The notes: generated from the sequence alone by a model not told the origin. DNA of 22,429 nucleotides from Candidatus Woesearchaeota archaeon (GCA_003694495.1 RFJO01000014.1:1-22429); one strand, 5' to 3'; shown: positions 7,989-15,682, numbered from the stretch's first letter. Made by a program: numbers and translations.

Positions 7989-9788
7989 TTCTTCTTCAAC
8001 TTCTGCGTCAACTACTTTTTCTTCATCCTTCTTGTTTTCGGTTTTATTTTCAGCTTGTGCTTTCTGATACATCTGTTGTCCAATCTTTTGCAGTTCATTG
8101 TTAACTTCTTCAATTTTTTTCTTTATAGCTTCTGTGTCATCCTTTGCTGCCACTTCTTTAAGTTCGTTTACAGCTTTCTCAATTTTTTCTTTAGTTTCTT
8201 TATCAACTTTATCGCCATATTCCTTTAATGTTTTTTCTGCCGTGTACACTATTGTGTCGGCCTGGTTCTTAACTTCTATAGCTTCTTTCTTTTTTTTGTC
8301 TGCTTCAGCATTTTCTTCAGCTTCTTTAACCATCCTATTTATTTCTTCTTCACTCAAACCAGAACCACCAGTTACTGTTATTTTTTGTTCTTTTCCTGTT
8401 CCTAGGTCCTTGGCAGAAACATTCACTATACCGTTAGCGTCTATGTCGAAAGTAACTTCAATTTGCGGCACGCCTCTAGGCGCTGGCGGAATACCTACAA
8501 GGTCAAACCTTCCTAAAGACTTATTATCTGCAGCCATTTCCCTTTCACCTTGCAAAACATTTATTGTTACTGCTGTTTGGTTATCTGCCGCTGTGGAAAA
8601 TATTTGGGTCTTTTTTGTAGGTATCGTTGTGTTCCTTGGTATAAGCTTTGTGCACACCCCTCCTAGAGTTTCGATACCCAAACTTAACGGTGTTACATCA
8701 AGCAGCAGCACATCTTTTACGTCTCCGCCTAAGATGCCACCTTGTATAGCTGCACCTAAAGCAACAGCCTCATCCGGGTTAACTGACTTATCCCCTTCTT
8801 TGTTAAGCAACTCTTTAACTTTTTCCTGCACAGCCGGTATCCTTGTTGACCCTCCAACAAGCAACACTTTGTTTATGTCTTCAGGTTTTAGCTTAGCATC
8901 CTTTAGCGCTTGTTTTGTAGGCTTAACAACTCTTTCTACAAGGTCAGCTGTAAGCTCATTAAACTTGGCCCTTGTTAATTCAAAGTTAAGGTGTTTAGGT
9001 CCGTTACTGTCAGAGGATATAAATGGCAGGCTTATAGAAGTTTGCGTTGTTGACGACAATTCTATTTTAGCCTTTTCTGCTGCATCCTTTAGCCTTTGCA
9101 ACGCCATAGGATCTTCCCTTAAATCAATATTATGTTCCTTCTTGAACTCTTCAGCAAGCCAATCAATTATTTTCTGGTCAAAGTCATCCCCTCCAAGATG
9201 ATTATCTCCAGAGGTTGCCTTAACTTCAAATATTCCTTCACCAAGTTCTAATATTGAAACATCAAACGTACCTCCTCCCAGGTCGAACACCAATATAGTG
9301 TGCGCTTCTTTTTGCTTATCCAATCCGTAGGCTAATGATGCTGCAGTTGGTTCATTAACAATCCTCATAACTTCAAGCCCTGCAATCTTCCCTGCATCCT
9401 TTGTAGCTTGCCTTTGCGCATCACCGAAATATGCAGGTACAGTAATTACAGCTTTTGAAACCTTTGTTCCAAGGTACGCTTCTGCATCTGCCTTAAGCTT
9501 TTGCAATATCATAGCCGAGATTTGTTCTGGCGTATACTTTTTCCCGTCAACTTCAATTTTTTCTTTCGTACCCATAAGTCTTTTAATTGAACGTATTGTA
9601 TGCTTAGGGTTTACGATAGCTTGCCTTTTGGCCACTTCACCAACGATAATTTCTCCATTTTTTATGCTAACAACAGACGGCACAATCCTTCCACCTTCAG
9701 CAGACGGTATAATTGTCGGCTTACCACCTTCCATCACAGCCACAGCTGAGTTAGTTGTACCCAAATCAATACCTATAATCTTACTCAT
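7977..9788 (-). CDS. dnaK: Chaperone DnaK (Hsp70)
   Basis: This is a complete 603-residue Hsp70. The N-terminal phosphate loop is GIDLGTTNSAVAV, the nucleotide-binding domain includes VPAYFGDAQRQATKDAG and NEPTAASLAYG, and the interdomain linker is DVLLLD at 359-364. The beta-sandwich substrate domain follows, then a helical lid and an acidic Lys/Glu-rich tail (EVEEEKKD). The extra stretch of about two dozen residues seen in E. coli DnaK after RLIGRRF is absent, so it is of the Gram-positive/archaeal type. Archaeal DnaK systems are generally held to have come from bacteria by transfer. A perfect Shine-Dalgarno (AGGAGGT, minus strand 9802-9796) sits 7 nt before the ATG, inside grpE, which it overlaps by 8 bp. 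The stop codon falls within an inverted repeat that may act as a terminator. Confidence 0.99.
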   Translation of the reverse strand: MSKIIGIDLGTTNSAVAVMEGGKPTIIPSAEGGRIVPSVVSIKNGEIIVGEVAKRQAIVNPKHTIRSIKRLMGTKEKIEVDGKKYTPEQISAMILQKLKADAEAYLGTKVSKAVITVPAYFGDAQRQATKDAGKIAGLEVMRIVNEPTAASLAYGLDKQKEAHTILVFDLGGGTFDVSILELGEGIFEVKATSGDNHLGGDDFDQKIIDWLAEEFKKEHNIDLREDPMALQRLKDAAEKAKIELSSTTQTSISLPFISSDSNGPKHLNFELTRAKFNELTADLVERVVKPTKQALKDAKLKPEDINKVLLVGGSTRIPAVQEKVKELLNKEGDKSVNPDEAVALGAAIQGGILGGDVKDVLLLDVTPLSLGIETLGGVCTKLIPRNTTIPTKKTQIFSTAADNQTAVTINVLQGEREMAADNKSLGRFDLVGIPPAPRGVPQIEVTFDIDANGIVNVSAKDLGTGKEQKITVTGGSGLSEEEINRMVKEAEENAEADKKKKEAIEVKNQADTIVYTAEKTLKEYGDKVDKETKEKIEKAVNELKEVAAKDDTEAIKKKIEEVNNELQKIGQQMYQKAQAENKTENKKDEEKVVDAEVEEEKKD

Positions 9789-10293
9789 TTTTCTTACCTC
9801 CTGATACTTTAACCTTTGCAGGCCTTATCACCTTATCTTTCAATTTATACCCCTTTTGGAATTCGTCAATTATGACATTTTCATCTTGATCAGATTCTTC
9901 TTTAGCCAGTGCTTCATGAAGATAAGGGTCGAACATTTCCCCTTTAGCATTTATTGCTTGCAGCCCTTCATTTTCTAGCACTTTTCTAAACTGTTCAAAA
10001 ATCATATCAACTCCTTGCATACAGGATTTAACATCTTTTGCATTTTTCATTGCATCTATAGCTCTTTCAAAATTATCCATAACATCTAGAAGTTTAAGTA
10101 TAAGTTCTTCTTTTGCATATTTAATAAGTTCTAATCTTTCTTTTTCTACTCTTTGTCTATAGTTAATGAACTCTGCTTGTAACCTCTGCAACTGATTAAG
10201 GTATTCTTTCGCTTTATCTTCTGTACTTTCTTGTTTTAGTTCTTTTTTTGTTTTTTTAACATCTTTTTTTATTTTTGTCTTCGCATCTTCCAT
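9781..10293 (-). CDS. grpE: Nucleotide exchange factor GrpE
   Basis: The 170-residue protein has the GrpE layout: a Lys/Glu-rich N-terminus, a long dimerising coiled coil (about 20-65, including LQRLQAEFINYRQRVEKER), DVMDNFERAI, and the C-terminal beta-wing domain with GEMFDPYLHEAL and KGYKLKDKVIRPAKVKV. It releases ADP from DnaK. ATG at 10293 is preferred over GTG at 10302 because GGTG (10303-10300) then serves as Shine-Dalgarno at normal spacing and the GTG itself overlaps that site. It is the first gene of the Hsp70 operon, with a TATA box about 57 bp upstream and an inverted repeat in the leader. The last codons (SGGKKNE) encode the dnaK ribosome-binding site. Confidence 0.97.
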   Translation of the reverse strand: MEDAKTKIKKDVKKTKKELKQESTEDKAKEYLNQLQRLQAEFINYRQRVEKERLELIKYAKEELILKLLDVMDNFERAIDAMKNAKDVKSCMQGVDMIFEQFRKVLENEGLQAINAKGEMFDPYLHEALAKEESDQDENVIIDEFQKGYKLKDKVIRPAKVKVSGGKKNE

Positions 10294-10303
10294 TTTTTTC
10301 ACC

Positions 10304-10324
10304 TTGTTGATTTAAAGTCAACAA
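10304..10324 (-). promoter_or_regulatory. Inverted repeat in the grpE-dnaK leader (operator or RNA hairpin)
   Basis: The arms TTGTTGA (10304-10310) and TCAACAA (10318-10324) are perfectly complementary across a 7-nt spacer (TTTAAAG). The outer end of the repeat coincides with the transcription start expected from the TATA box, and its inner end abuts the GGTG Shine-Dalgarno of grpE. It could be a repressor operator at the start site, or a weak 7-bp RNA stem that hides the ribosome-binding site and melts with heat. It does not resemble the bacterial CIRCE element. Confidence 0.6.
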
Positions 10325-10344
10325 AGATTAATTTAAGTAAACTT

Positions 10345-10354
10345 ATTTATAAAT
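10345..10354 (-). promoter_or_regulatory. TATA promoter of the grpE-dnaK-HD-dnaJ operon
   Basis: On the minus strand the sequence reads AAAAGATTTATAAATAAG, with a purine-rich BRE-like stretch followed by TTTATAAAT. A start about 25 bp downstream falls near 10324 and gives a leader of roughly 30 nt. That is longer than the leaders predicted for most other units here, which are leaderless or nearly so. Confidence 0.75.
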
Positions 10355-10423
10355 CTTTTGGTTTATTGGGGTTTTCAGAAGTAGTTTCCTGTTATAAGGT
10401 TACATATTTTTTCTAGAAAAACC

Positions 10424-12004
10424 TCATTTCCTTTTCAACTCTTCATAACTGACGGAAAGGTGTGCAATTTCTTTAAGCTTGTTTACTGCACCTTCCATCA
10501 ACGACAATGATTCAACAAATAAAGAAGGCGCATAAGTTGTTTTATTTTTAATAATTTTAACATGCCTTGCATAGCTTTTTGTAATGATTGATTCAATATT
10601 TATGTCAATCTTTTTCTTTCTCAGGTTAAGGAAATTATCGTTAATAAGATCAAAATAATCTCTTAGTTTCACATAAACTAAATCAATTCCAAGCATAGCT
10701 TCCTCTGAAGCCTGAAAATTTTCAGATTTAGGCAAGTTGCTTAAATCCTCTGCAAAATCGCTCAACTGTTCGATAGCATTAGAAAGTCTTACCAGCATAA
10801 CTATCCTTTTAGCTTCATTTTCGTCAAGCTCCCTCCTTGATAGTTCTAACAAAGAAACTTCTATTTTTTCATCAAGCAAATCGCTTAAAGCCTCAAACTT
10901 TTCAATCTGGTTAGTTAGTTTAGCTGTAGGCATTTTAAGGTTGGCTATAGCTTTATCATACATTCTTGAAGTTGTGTCAAGTGAATATGCCAGTTCTTTC
11001 TCTATAAGTTCAAACGATTTTTTTGTAGACTTGGGCAAGCTGTTTTTAAGATATTTTGGTTCAAGCAAAATTTCTTCTTCATCGCCTTTGACAATATACT
11101 CTATAAGTTTTTTAAACGGTGTTAGTAATATTAAAAACAGCAGAGCTACCCCTACATTAAATATTGTGTGAGCGTTTGCAACTTGTTGTGCTGTGCTTCC
11201 GCCCAAATATGTTATCAATTTAACAAAAGGCTTTATCAAAGGCAATAAAAGTAAAGCTCCCCCAATGTTAAAGAACGCGTGCGCCATTGCAGACCTTTTT
11301 GCGAATAGGTTTAGTTTTGAGCTTGCTATCAAGGTTGTTGCTGTAGTCCCTATGTTTGCCCCCAGCAGCAAAGGTATGCTTTGTTCTAAAGACAAAAGCC
11401 CGTTGGTTGCCAGTATTATTACAATACCTGAAGTTACAGAGCTTGATTGGACAATTACTGTAAATATGAAACCTGCAATAAGTGCAAAAAACATGTTTGA
11501 CGTGTTTGCGAACATGTTAATTATTGCCGGATCATTTTTCAATGGCGCTATAGCATCTGACACTAATGTTAGCCCGAAAAAAACTAACCCGAAATAGAAC
11601 AAAACCTTGCCTACATACTTATAATTTTTTCCAAATATGCTTATAAAAAAGCCTATAACTATAAAGTAAGGTGCAAATGATGTTAATTTTAACGCTATAA
11701 GTTGTGCAGTTATCGTTGTGCCGATGTTTGCTCCAAAGATAATCCCCAGGCTTTGTGCAAAAGAAATTAACCCGGCAGAAACCAGGCTTGCAGTAATTAC
11801 CGTTGTTGCTGTGCTTGATTGAACTAGCGCAGTAAATATAATCCCTACAAAAGTTGAGCTAAATCTGTTTTTTATTAATCTTCTTAAAAGATTTCTAAAC
11901 CTTTCTCCAGACGCTGCAAGTATTTCTTTACTAAAATGTTCAATTGCGTATATAAATATAATCAAGCCTGTCAGCACAGTAAATATGATGCTAAAATTTA
12001 TCAT
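10424..12004 (-). CDS. Na+/phosphate cotransporter family protein with C-terminal PhoU-like domain
   Basis: The 526-residue membrane protein shows the inverted-repeat signature of the Na/Pi cotransporter family (NptA, E. coli YjbB). QSSTATT at 62-68 with GANIGTT at 91-97 is repeated as QSSSVTS at 186-192 with GANIGTT at 215-221. Eight or more hydrophobic segments fill residues 1 to about 300. The rest (about 330-515) is a helical PhoU-like cytoplasmic domain with repeated long amphipathic helices, as in other bacterial and archaeal members. The likely role is sodium-coupled phosphate transport across the cell membrane; direction and substrate are inferred from the family. It is a single-gene unit with a TATA-like TTTATATC about 32 bp before the ATG, and it lies divergent to the winged-helix gene. 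It ends 130 bp before grpE. Confidence 0.93.
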   Translation of the reverse strand: MINFSIIFTVLTGLIIFIYAIEHFSKEILAASGERFRNLLRRLIKNRFSSTFVGIIFTALVQSSTATTVITASLVSAGLISFAQSLGIIFGANIGTTITAQLIALKLTSFAPYFIVIGFFISIFGKNYKYVGKVLFYFGLVFFGLTLVSDAIAPLKNDPAIINMFANTSNMFFALIAGFIFTVIVQSSSVTSGIVIILATNGLLSLEQSIPLLLGANIGTTATTLIASSKLNLFAKRSAMAHAFFNIGGALLLLPLIKPFVKLITYLGGSTAQQVANAHTIFNVGVALLFLILLTPFKKLIEYIVKGDEEEILLEPKYLKNSLPKSTKKSFELIEKELAYSLDTTSRMYDKAIANLKMPTAKLTNQIEKFEALSDLLDEKIEVSLLELSRRELDENEAKRIVMLVRLSNAIEQLSDFAEDLSNLPKSENFQASEEAMLGIDLVYVKLRDYFDLINDNFLNLRKKKIDINIESIITKSYARHVKIIKNKTTYAPSLFVESLSLMEGAVNKLKEIAHLSVSYEELKRK

Positions 12005-12030
12005 AGTTAAGTATTTTAGTGTAAGAAATT

Positions 12031-12070
12031 AGATATAAACATTTTGTTTTTATGAAAATCTATTTATACT
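12031..12070. promoter_or_regulatory. Divergent TATA boxes for the transporter and the winged-helix regulator
   Basis: In the 88-bp gap between the two start codons, the minus strand reads GTTTATATCT (12040-12031), about 32 bp before the transporter ATG. The plus strand reads CTATTTATACT (12060-12070), about 28 bp before ATG 12093. Both units would be leaderless or nearly so. With the two boxes about 30 bp apart, a regulator bound between them could act on both genes. Confidence 0.5.
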
Positions 12071-12092
12071 AGGTTTGCATTATATATTATCT

Positions 12093-12494
12093 ATGATAAG
12101 CACATTCAAGAAAATTACAATCATAAAAATCCGTAAATCTCCTGCAAACAACATTAACCAGGACATACAAAACTTTTCCCAGTCGTTGGGGCTGTTTAAT
12201 GTAAGGGATAAGGAAAAATCATGTTATAGGATATTTGTTGAATTGCTTAAAGCTGCAAAGTTTGAGCAGGGTTTGTCAAGCGACGAGCTAGCATACAAGT
12301 TAAACTTAAGCCGTGGCACTGTTATACATCATCTTAACAGGCTCATGGATTCTGGGTTAGTAGTTTCAAAGCGAAACAAATACATGTTAAGAACAAAAGA
12401 TCTTGCTTCTTTAATTGAAAAACTTAAGAAAGACGCAATAGACTTTTTTAATGATCTTAAGAATTTGGCTTTAGATATAGATAAAAAAATATAA
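12093..12494 (+). CDS. Small winged-helix transcriptional regulator
   Basis: The 133-residue protein has a winged helix-turn-helix at about residues 45-100: a first helix YRIFVELLKAAKF, the HTH SSDELAYKLNLSRGTVIHHLNRLMDSG, then a short wing (LVVSKRNKYML). This resembles ArsR/MarR-like archaeal regulators. A basic N-terminus of about 30 residues and a C-terminal helix suited to dimerisation flank it. No Cys metal site typical of ArsR sensors is present. ATG at 12093 fits a leaderless mRNA from the TATA box at 12060-12070; the TTG at 12075 would fall between TATA and the start site. Its target is unknown. It sits divergent to the phosphate transporter and one gene from the Hsp70 operon, so either could be under its control (inference). 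It converges on ndk with a 4-bp gap. Confidence 0.82.
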   Translation: MISTFKKITIIKIRKSPANNINQDIQNFSQSLGLFNVRDKEKSCYRIFVELLKAAKFEQGLSSDELAYKLNLSRGTVIHHLNRLMDSGLVVSKRNKYMLRTKDLASLIEKLKKDAIDFFNDLKNLALDIDKKI

Positions 12495-12498
12495 AAAT

Positions 12499-12978
12499 TT
12501 ACATAGTGTGCAGTTCGTGCACATTAGGGTAACTATGCAATTCTTCAATTGAGAACCACAAGTTCAGTTCACGTTCTGCATCTTCTTTATTTCCTGAAGC
12601 ATGCACAAGGTTTTTTATTGAGATTTTTTTCTTATCCGCATAAGCATACGACACATGCGCATAATCTCCCCTTATGGTTCCCGGCAACGCAGACTTAGGC
12701 TCAGTTGCGCCGACAACTTTTCTTACCAACTCAACAGCGTCAACGCCTTCGATTGCCATTGCAACAACAGGCCCAGAGGTTATAAACTCTTCAAGGCTTT
12801 TATAAAAATCCTTGTCAACATGTTCAATGTAATGTTGCTTTGCAAAATCTTCATCTACCCTGACCATTTTCAGGCCGGCAATCTTAAGCCCTCTCTGCTC
12901 GAACCTTTTAATAATTTCTCCAATAAGCCCTCTCATGACACCGTCCGGCTTAATAAGAACTAACGTTGCCTCTATCAT
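12499..12978 (-). CDS. ndk: Nucleoside diphosphate kinase
   Basis: The 159-residue enzyme moves the gamma phosphate of NTPs onto NDPs through a phosphohistidine. Visible landmarks are the N-terminal LVLIKPDGVMRGLIG, the GATEPKSALPGTIRGDYA nucleotide loop, and the catalytic H126 in NLVHASGNKEDAEREL, where Ala replaces the common Gly of HGSD. ATG at 12978 (MIEATLVLIKPDG) is preferred because AAGGAG lies 6 nt upstream, within rpl24e. Starting at 12999 would add seven residues that simply read the rpl24e end out of frame. The start overlaps the rpl24e stop (ATGA). It is the last gene of the rpl7ae-rps28e-rpl24e-ndk cluster known from many archaea. Confidence 0.97.
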   Translation of the reverse strand: MIEATLVLIKPDGVMRGLIGEIIKRFEQRGLKIAGLKMVRVDEDFAKQHYIEHVDKDFYKSLEEFITSGPVVAMAIEGVDAVELVRKVVGATEPKSALPGTIRGDYAHVSYAYADKKKISIKNLVHASGNKEDAERELNLWFSIEELHSYPNVHELHTM

Positions 12979-13145
12979 TTTTTCTCCTTGGAAGCCCATT
13001 TAAGGTTTCTAGCTTTTCTTCCCAGCTTAAGCATGTTTTTTTCACACTTAGTTGAGCAGAAGTTTGCAACCTTGCCGGTTTTATACACAAACAAAGTGCC
13101 TGTACCCTTTTCAATTTCCTTGCTGCAAAATGTACACTTAACCAT
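12975..13145 (-). CDS. rpl24e: Ribosomal protein L24e
   Basis: This 56-residue protein begins MVKCTFCSKEIEKGTGTLFV. It has the L24e treble-clef zinc site CxxC (C4, C7) with FCSTKC (C30, C34), and the tail LKLGRKARNLKWASKEKK. It binds the large ribosomal subunit. Its ATG shares one base with the rps28e stop (TAATG) and its stop overlaps the ndk ATG by 4 bp, so translation is coupled both ways. The Gly/Arg codons ending rps28e supply a GGTGG ribosome-binding site. Confidence 0.96.
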   Translation of the reverse strand: MVKCTFCSKEIEKGTGTLFVYKTGKVANFCSTKCEKNMLKLGRKARNLKWASKEKK

Positions 13146-13405
13146 TACCTTCCACCTCTTCCAAGTTTTCTAGCTTCAATTTCTGTTTCTCTAAGCATCA
13201 ATATATCTTTAACTCTTACTGGGCCTTTTACATTTCTTATTAAAACCTTGTTAGCATCTCTTCCTTCAAGAACTTTGCACCTAACTTGTGTAGCTTCTCC
13301 TCTTGTACCAGTCCTTCCAACAACTTCTTCAACCCTTGCAGGGAAAGCCGTTGAAAACAAGGACTTTGATGAATCTTCCTTTTTGGTTTTATCTTTTTTT
13401 GCCAT
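13145..13405 (-). CDS. rps28e: Ribosomal protein S28e
   Basis: This 86-residue small-subunit protein has the S28e core: PARVEEVVGRTGTRGEATQVRCKVLEG, then RNVKGPVRVKDILMLRETEIEARKL and an RGGR end. A charged N-terminal tail of about 15 residues (KKDKTKKEDSS) precedes the core and is longer than in many archaeal S28e proteins. The start is 2 bp after the L7Ae stop with no separate ribosome-binding site, which indicates reinitiation from the upstream gene. Confidence 0.96.
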   Translation of the reverse strand: MAKKDKTKKEDSSKSLFSTAFPARVEEVVGRTGTRGEATQVRCKVLEGRDANKVLIRNVKGPVRVKDILMLRETEIEARKLGRGGR

Positions 13406-13407
13406 TT

Positions 13408-13749
13408 TTATTCAGTTGCGTTTAGTTCTTTAACTAGCTTTTCAAGTTGTGCCTTAGCATCACCTTCATTAATTACAGCCACAGCAGTTGTTGAAACTGG
13501 CAACCCTGCAGCAGTTCCAAGTTCATCTTTGCTTGAAACTTTAATGAAAGGTACAGATTTTTCTTTGCACAAAGGTTCAATATGCATAACAATCTCAGCA
13601 GGGTTAACATCCCCTGCAACCACAGCAAGTTTTGCTATACCTTTTTCTACAGCTTTGGTTACTTCATTTGAACCTTTTTTTATTTTACCAGAACGTTTAG
13701 CAATTTCGATAACTTCGAACGCTTTTTCCTGTAATTCGTTTTCTGCCAT
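13408..13749 (-). CDS. rpl7ae: Ribosomal protein L7Ae
   Basis: The 113-residue protein has the L7Ae RNA-binding core: SGKIKKGSNEVTKAVEKG, then AKLAVVAGDVNPAEIVMHIEPLCKEKSVPFI and the loop GTAAGLPVSTTAVAV. In archaea L7Ae binds kink-turns in rRNA, box C/D and H/ACA guide RNAs and RNase P. It opens the L7Ae-S28e-L24e-Ndk unit. AGGAGG (minus strand 13763-13758) lies 8 nt before the ATG, and GATTTATTAAG just after the spt5 stop is a candidate TATA box giving a leader of about 30 nt. I saw no clear kink-turn in that leader, which could have allowed autoregulation. Confidence 0.97.
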   Translation of the reverse strand: MAENELQEKAFEVIEIAKRSGKIKKGSNEVTKAVEKGIAKLAVVAGDVNPAEIVMHIEPLCKEKSVPFIKVSSKDELGTAAGLPVSTTAVAVINEGDAKAQLEKLVKELNATE

Positions 13750-13757
13750 TTTTTAAA

Positions 13758-13810
13758 CCTCCTATTAAATCATTGGTTTTTTAGTATGAAAATCCCAACT
13801 CCTTAATAAA
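13758..13810 (-). promoter_or_regulatory. Candidate promoter and Shine-Dalgarno of rpl7ae
   Basis: The 63-bp gap between spt5 and rpl7ae contains GATTTATTAAG (minus strand 13810-13800) as a TATA candidate and AGGAGG (13763-13758) at ideal spacing from the ATG. The rpl7ae operon may therefore be transcribed both on its own and by read-through from secE-spt5. Confidence 0.5.
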
Positions 13811-13812
13811 TC

Positions 13813-14292
13813 TTACTTTTCTTCCTCTTCTTGTCCGTCCCTTCTGATAACTTTAACTGCATCTATCTTTAATGTAATAGGGATAGGCACAGCAGCTTCT
13901 AACAGCTCCACGATAACATCTTCTTTTTGTGGGTCAATCCTCTTAATTTTAGCTTTTTCCCTTTTGAAAGGTCCAGATATGATTTCAACAATATCATTCT
14001 TTTGAATATTAATTTGTATTTTAACCTGTTCCAGCATAGGTTCAATTTCTTCAAACTTGACAGGCTCTCTCAGCAAACCCTTTGCGTAAGGCACTCCAAA
14101 ATATGCTTCTTCTGCAGACTGCCTGTCTTTTGCTTCTAGAAATACATAACCCCTCATACCGTGAGGTCTTAATATAGCATATACATCCAATTTTTTCTTC
14201 AAAACATGAGAAGAAACAAAATCTACTACTTGATCTTCCCTGTTCGCCGTTGTTCTTAAAGCATATATTTGTGGTTCTTCTTCCATTTTCAT
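13813..14292 (-). CDS. spt5: Transcription elongation factor Spt5 (NusG family)
   Basis: The 159-residue protein has an NGN domain (about 6-95: IYALRTTANREDQVVDFV, and the hydrophobic HGMRGYVFLEA strand that contacts the RNA polymerase clamp). A KOW domain follows (about 98-150: IQKNDIVEIISGPFKREKAKI). It works with Spt4 to keep RNA polymerase processive. ATG at 14292 overlaps the secE stop by 4 bp (ATGA); a second ATG two codons in is possible. The order secE-spt5 is conserved in archaea and parallels bacterial secE-nusG. Confidence 0.96.
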   Translation of the reverse strand: MKMEEEPQIYALRTTANREDQVVDFVSSHVLKKKLDVYAILRPHGMRGYVFLEAKDRQSAEEAYFGVPYAKGLLREPVKFEEIEPMLEQVKIQINIQKNDIVEIISGPFKREKAKIKRIDPQKEDVIVELLEAAVPIPITLKIDAVKVIRRDGQEEEEK

Positions 14293-14480
14293 ATACCTAA
14301 CAATGTTCCAGTTATTGAAATTAAAAAGCCTATAAACCCTATAATTATTATTCCTAGTCCAGTAACCTTAACTATCATCTTAAACTCTTTCATGCTAGGC
14401 TTTTTGGTAACTTGGACTACTCTTTTACACTCCTTTATAAAGCTTTTCAATTTTATCCAATACGTTTTACTTTTATTCAT
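14289..14480 (-). CDS. secE: Preprotein translocase subunit SecE
   Basis: The 63-residue protein has an amphipathic N-terminal helix (WIKLKSFIKECKRVVQV), the conserved TKKPSMKEF hinge, and one transmembrane helix at about 41-61. This is the minimal archaeal SecE/Sec61-gamma form, a partner of SecY. It is co-translated with spt5 through a 4-bp overlap and has its own TATA box 31 bp upstream. Confidence 0.94.
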   Translation of the reverse strand: MNKSKTYWIKLKSFIKECKRVVQVTKKPSMKEFKMIVKVTGLGIIIIGFIGFLISITGTLLGI

Positions 14481-14504
14481 TTGAACAAAGCATAAGAAAA
14501 TAGG

Positions 14505-14517
14505 CTTATTTATAAAG
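14505..14517 (-). promoter_or_regulatory. TATA promoter of secE-spt5
   Basis: The minus strand reads CTTTATAAATAAG in the 47-bp gap after ftsZ. The predicted start lies about 6 nt before the secE ATG, so the mRNA is nearly leaderless and has no Shine-Dalgarno. Confidence 0.72.
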
Positions 14518-14527
14518 ATTACTATAT

Positions 14528-15682
14528 TTAGTCCACGAACTCTATCCCTAAGTCATTTTGTAATTCTTCTTTCGCGTCAGAGTTATGTTTTCTTCTCGGA
14601 CCAAATATTTGCGGCGAATTTACGCCTGTAACAATCAACAATGTTCTTATAGTCTTATCAAGGTCAGGCGAAATCTGCGCACCCCATATCACTCTTGCAT
14701 CTTCATCAAGTTTTTCGGATATGGTTTCAACAACCTTCCTAGCCTCTTCCAATGTCATGTCTGACCCGCCTGCAACATTTATAAGGGCCCCGTTTGCGCC
14801 AGTAATATCCACATCAAGCAACGGGTTATTGATAGCTTTTTCGACAGCTTCAACAGCTCTTTGTTCAGAATCAGACTCGCCAATCCCAATCATTGCCACT
14901 CCGCCTTTACCCATTACAGCTCTAATGTCAGCAAAGTCCAGGTTTACTAACCCTGCCTTGGTAACTAGTTCAGCTATACCTTTAACTGCATTTGTCAGGA
15001 TTTCATCAGCAACCTTAAACGCAGTATGCAACGGCAAATCCGGCGCCAGTTCTAACAACTTATCATTAGGTATAACTATAAGCGTGTCTACGATAGCCTC
15101 AAGCTTTTCCAACCCTATAAGCGCGTTTTCATACCTTCTTGCCCCTTCCATTTCAAAAGGTATTGTAACTATCGCTACGGTCAACGCCCCGCACTTTTTA
15201 GCAACTTCCGCAACAACCGGCGCTGAACCTGTACCAGTTCCTCCTCCAAGACCGCAGGTTATGAAAACCATGTCGGCGCCTTGCAGTTTTTGCTTAATTT
15301 CTTGTTCACTTTCCCTTGCAGCTTCTTCACCAACTTGCGGGATTGACCCGGCTCCAAGCCCTTGGGTAAGCTCTTTACCAATTAGGATTTTTGTGTCAGC
15401 GTTAGTGTACAACAAATCTTGCGCGTCAGTGTTAACTGCCAAAGTTTCACACCCTACAATGCCCACTTCTGACATTCTATTGATAGAATTATTACCTCCC
15501 CCGCCGCAACCAACAACTTTAATCTTAGCTTTTTGTTTTGCAATCAACTGTTCAAGTTCTTCATCAATAGGGTTCCTCTTAACATGAGTTTGCAGTTTAG
15601 GCCCCATTGGTCCTTTAGCATTACCATAAGAATCAGCTTCATTCATTTCGGTTCTATTTGCTTCACGAAAAATACTTTCCAT
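14528..15682 (-). CDS. ftsZ: Cell division protein FtsZ
   Basis: The 384-residue tubulin-like GTPase has the first glycine loop GCGGGGNN at 58-65, the signature GGGTGTG at 146-152, and the T7 loop NLDFADIRAVM at 247-257, whose acidic residue triggers GTP hydrolysis of the neighbouring subunit. A tail of about 50 residues before the GTPase core and a short C-terminus ending LGIEFVD, a probable partner-binding peptide, fit archaeal FtsZ1-type proteins. It forms the division ring. The start is supported by GGGGG 7 nt before the ATG. It lies upstream of secE-spt5, an order common in archaea. Confidence 0.98.
   Translation of the reverse strand: MESIFREANRTEMNEADSYGNAKGPMGPKLQTHVKRNPIDEELEQLIAKQKAKIKVVGCGGGGNNSINRMSEVGIVGCETLAVNTDAQDLLYTNADTKILIGKELTQGLGAGSIPQVGEEAARESEQEIKQKLQGADMVFITCGLGGGTGTGSAPVVAEVAKKCGALTVAIVTIPFEMEGARRYENALIGLEKLEAIVDTLIVIPNDKLLELAPDLPLHTAFKVADEILTNAVKGIAELVTKAGLVNLDFADIRAVMGKGGVAMIGIGESDSEQRAVEAVEKAINNPLLDVDITGANGALINVAGGSDMTLEEARKVVETISEKLDEDARVIWGAQISPDLDKTIRTLLIVTGVNSPQIFGPRRKHNSDAKEELQNDLGIEFVD

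Noticed and set aside
8098..9201. A 367-codon open frame on the plus strand opposite dnaK
   Set aside because: It is antisense to a perfectly conserved Hsp70, its product is a low-complexity Ser/Phe/Leu-rich string, and it has no start signals. Long antisense frames over dnaK are a known artefact of its codon bias.
10407..10421. Palindrome TTTTTCTAGAAAAA after the transporter gene as a terminator
   Set aside because: The stem is almost entirely A-T with no loop. It may contribute a T-run for termination, but I cannot call it a defined terminator.
10737..11597. Open frames of 144 and 134 codons opposite the phosphate transporter
   Set aside because: They are antisense to membrane and PhoU segments, have no homology that I recognise, and lack start signals.
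14721..15587. A 288-codon open frame on the plus strand opposite ftsZ
   Set aside because: It lies wholly inside ftsZ, is Ser/Ala/Pro-rich without any domain, and has no TATA box or Shine-Dalgarno.
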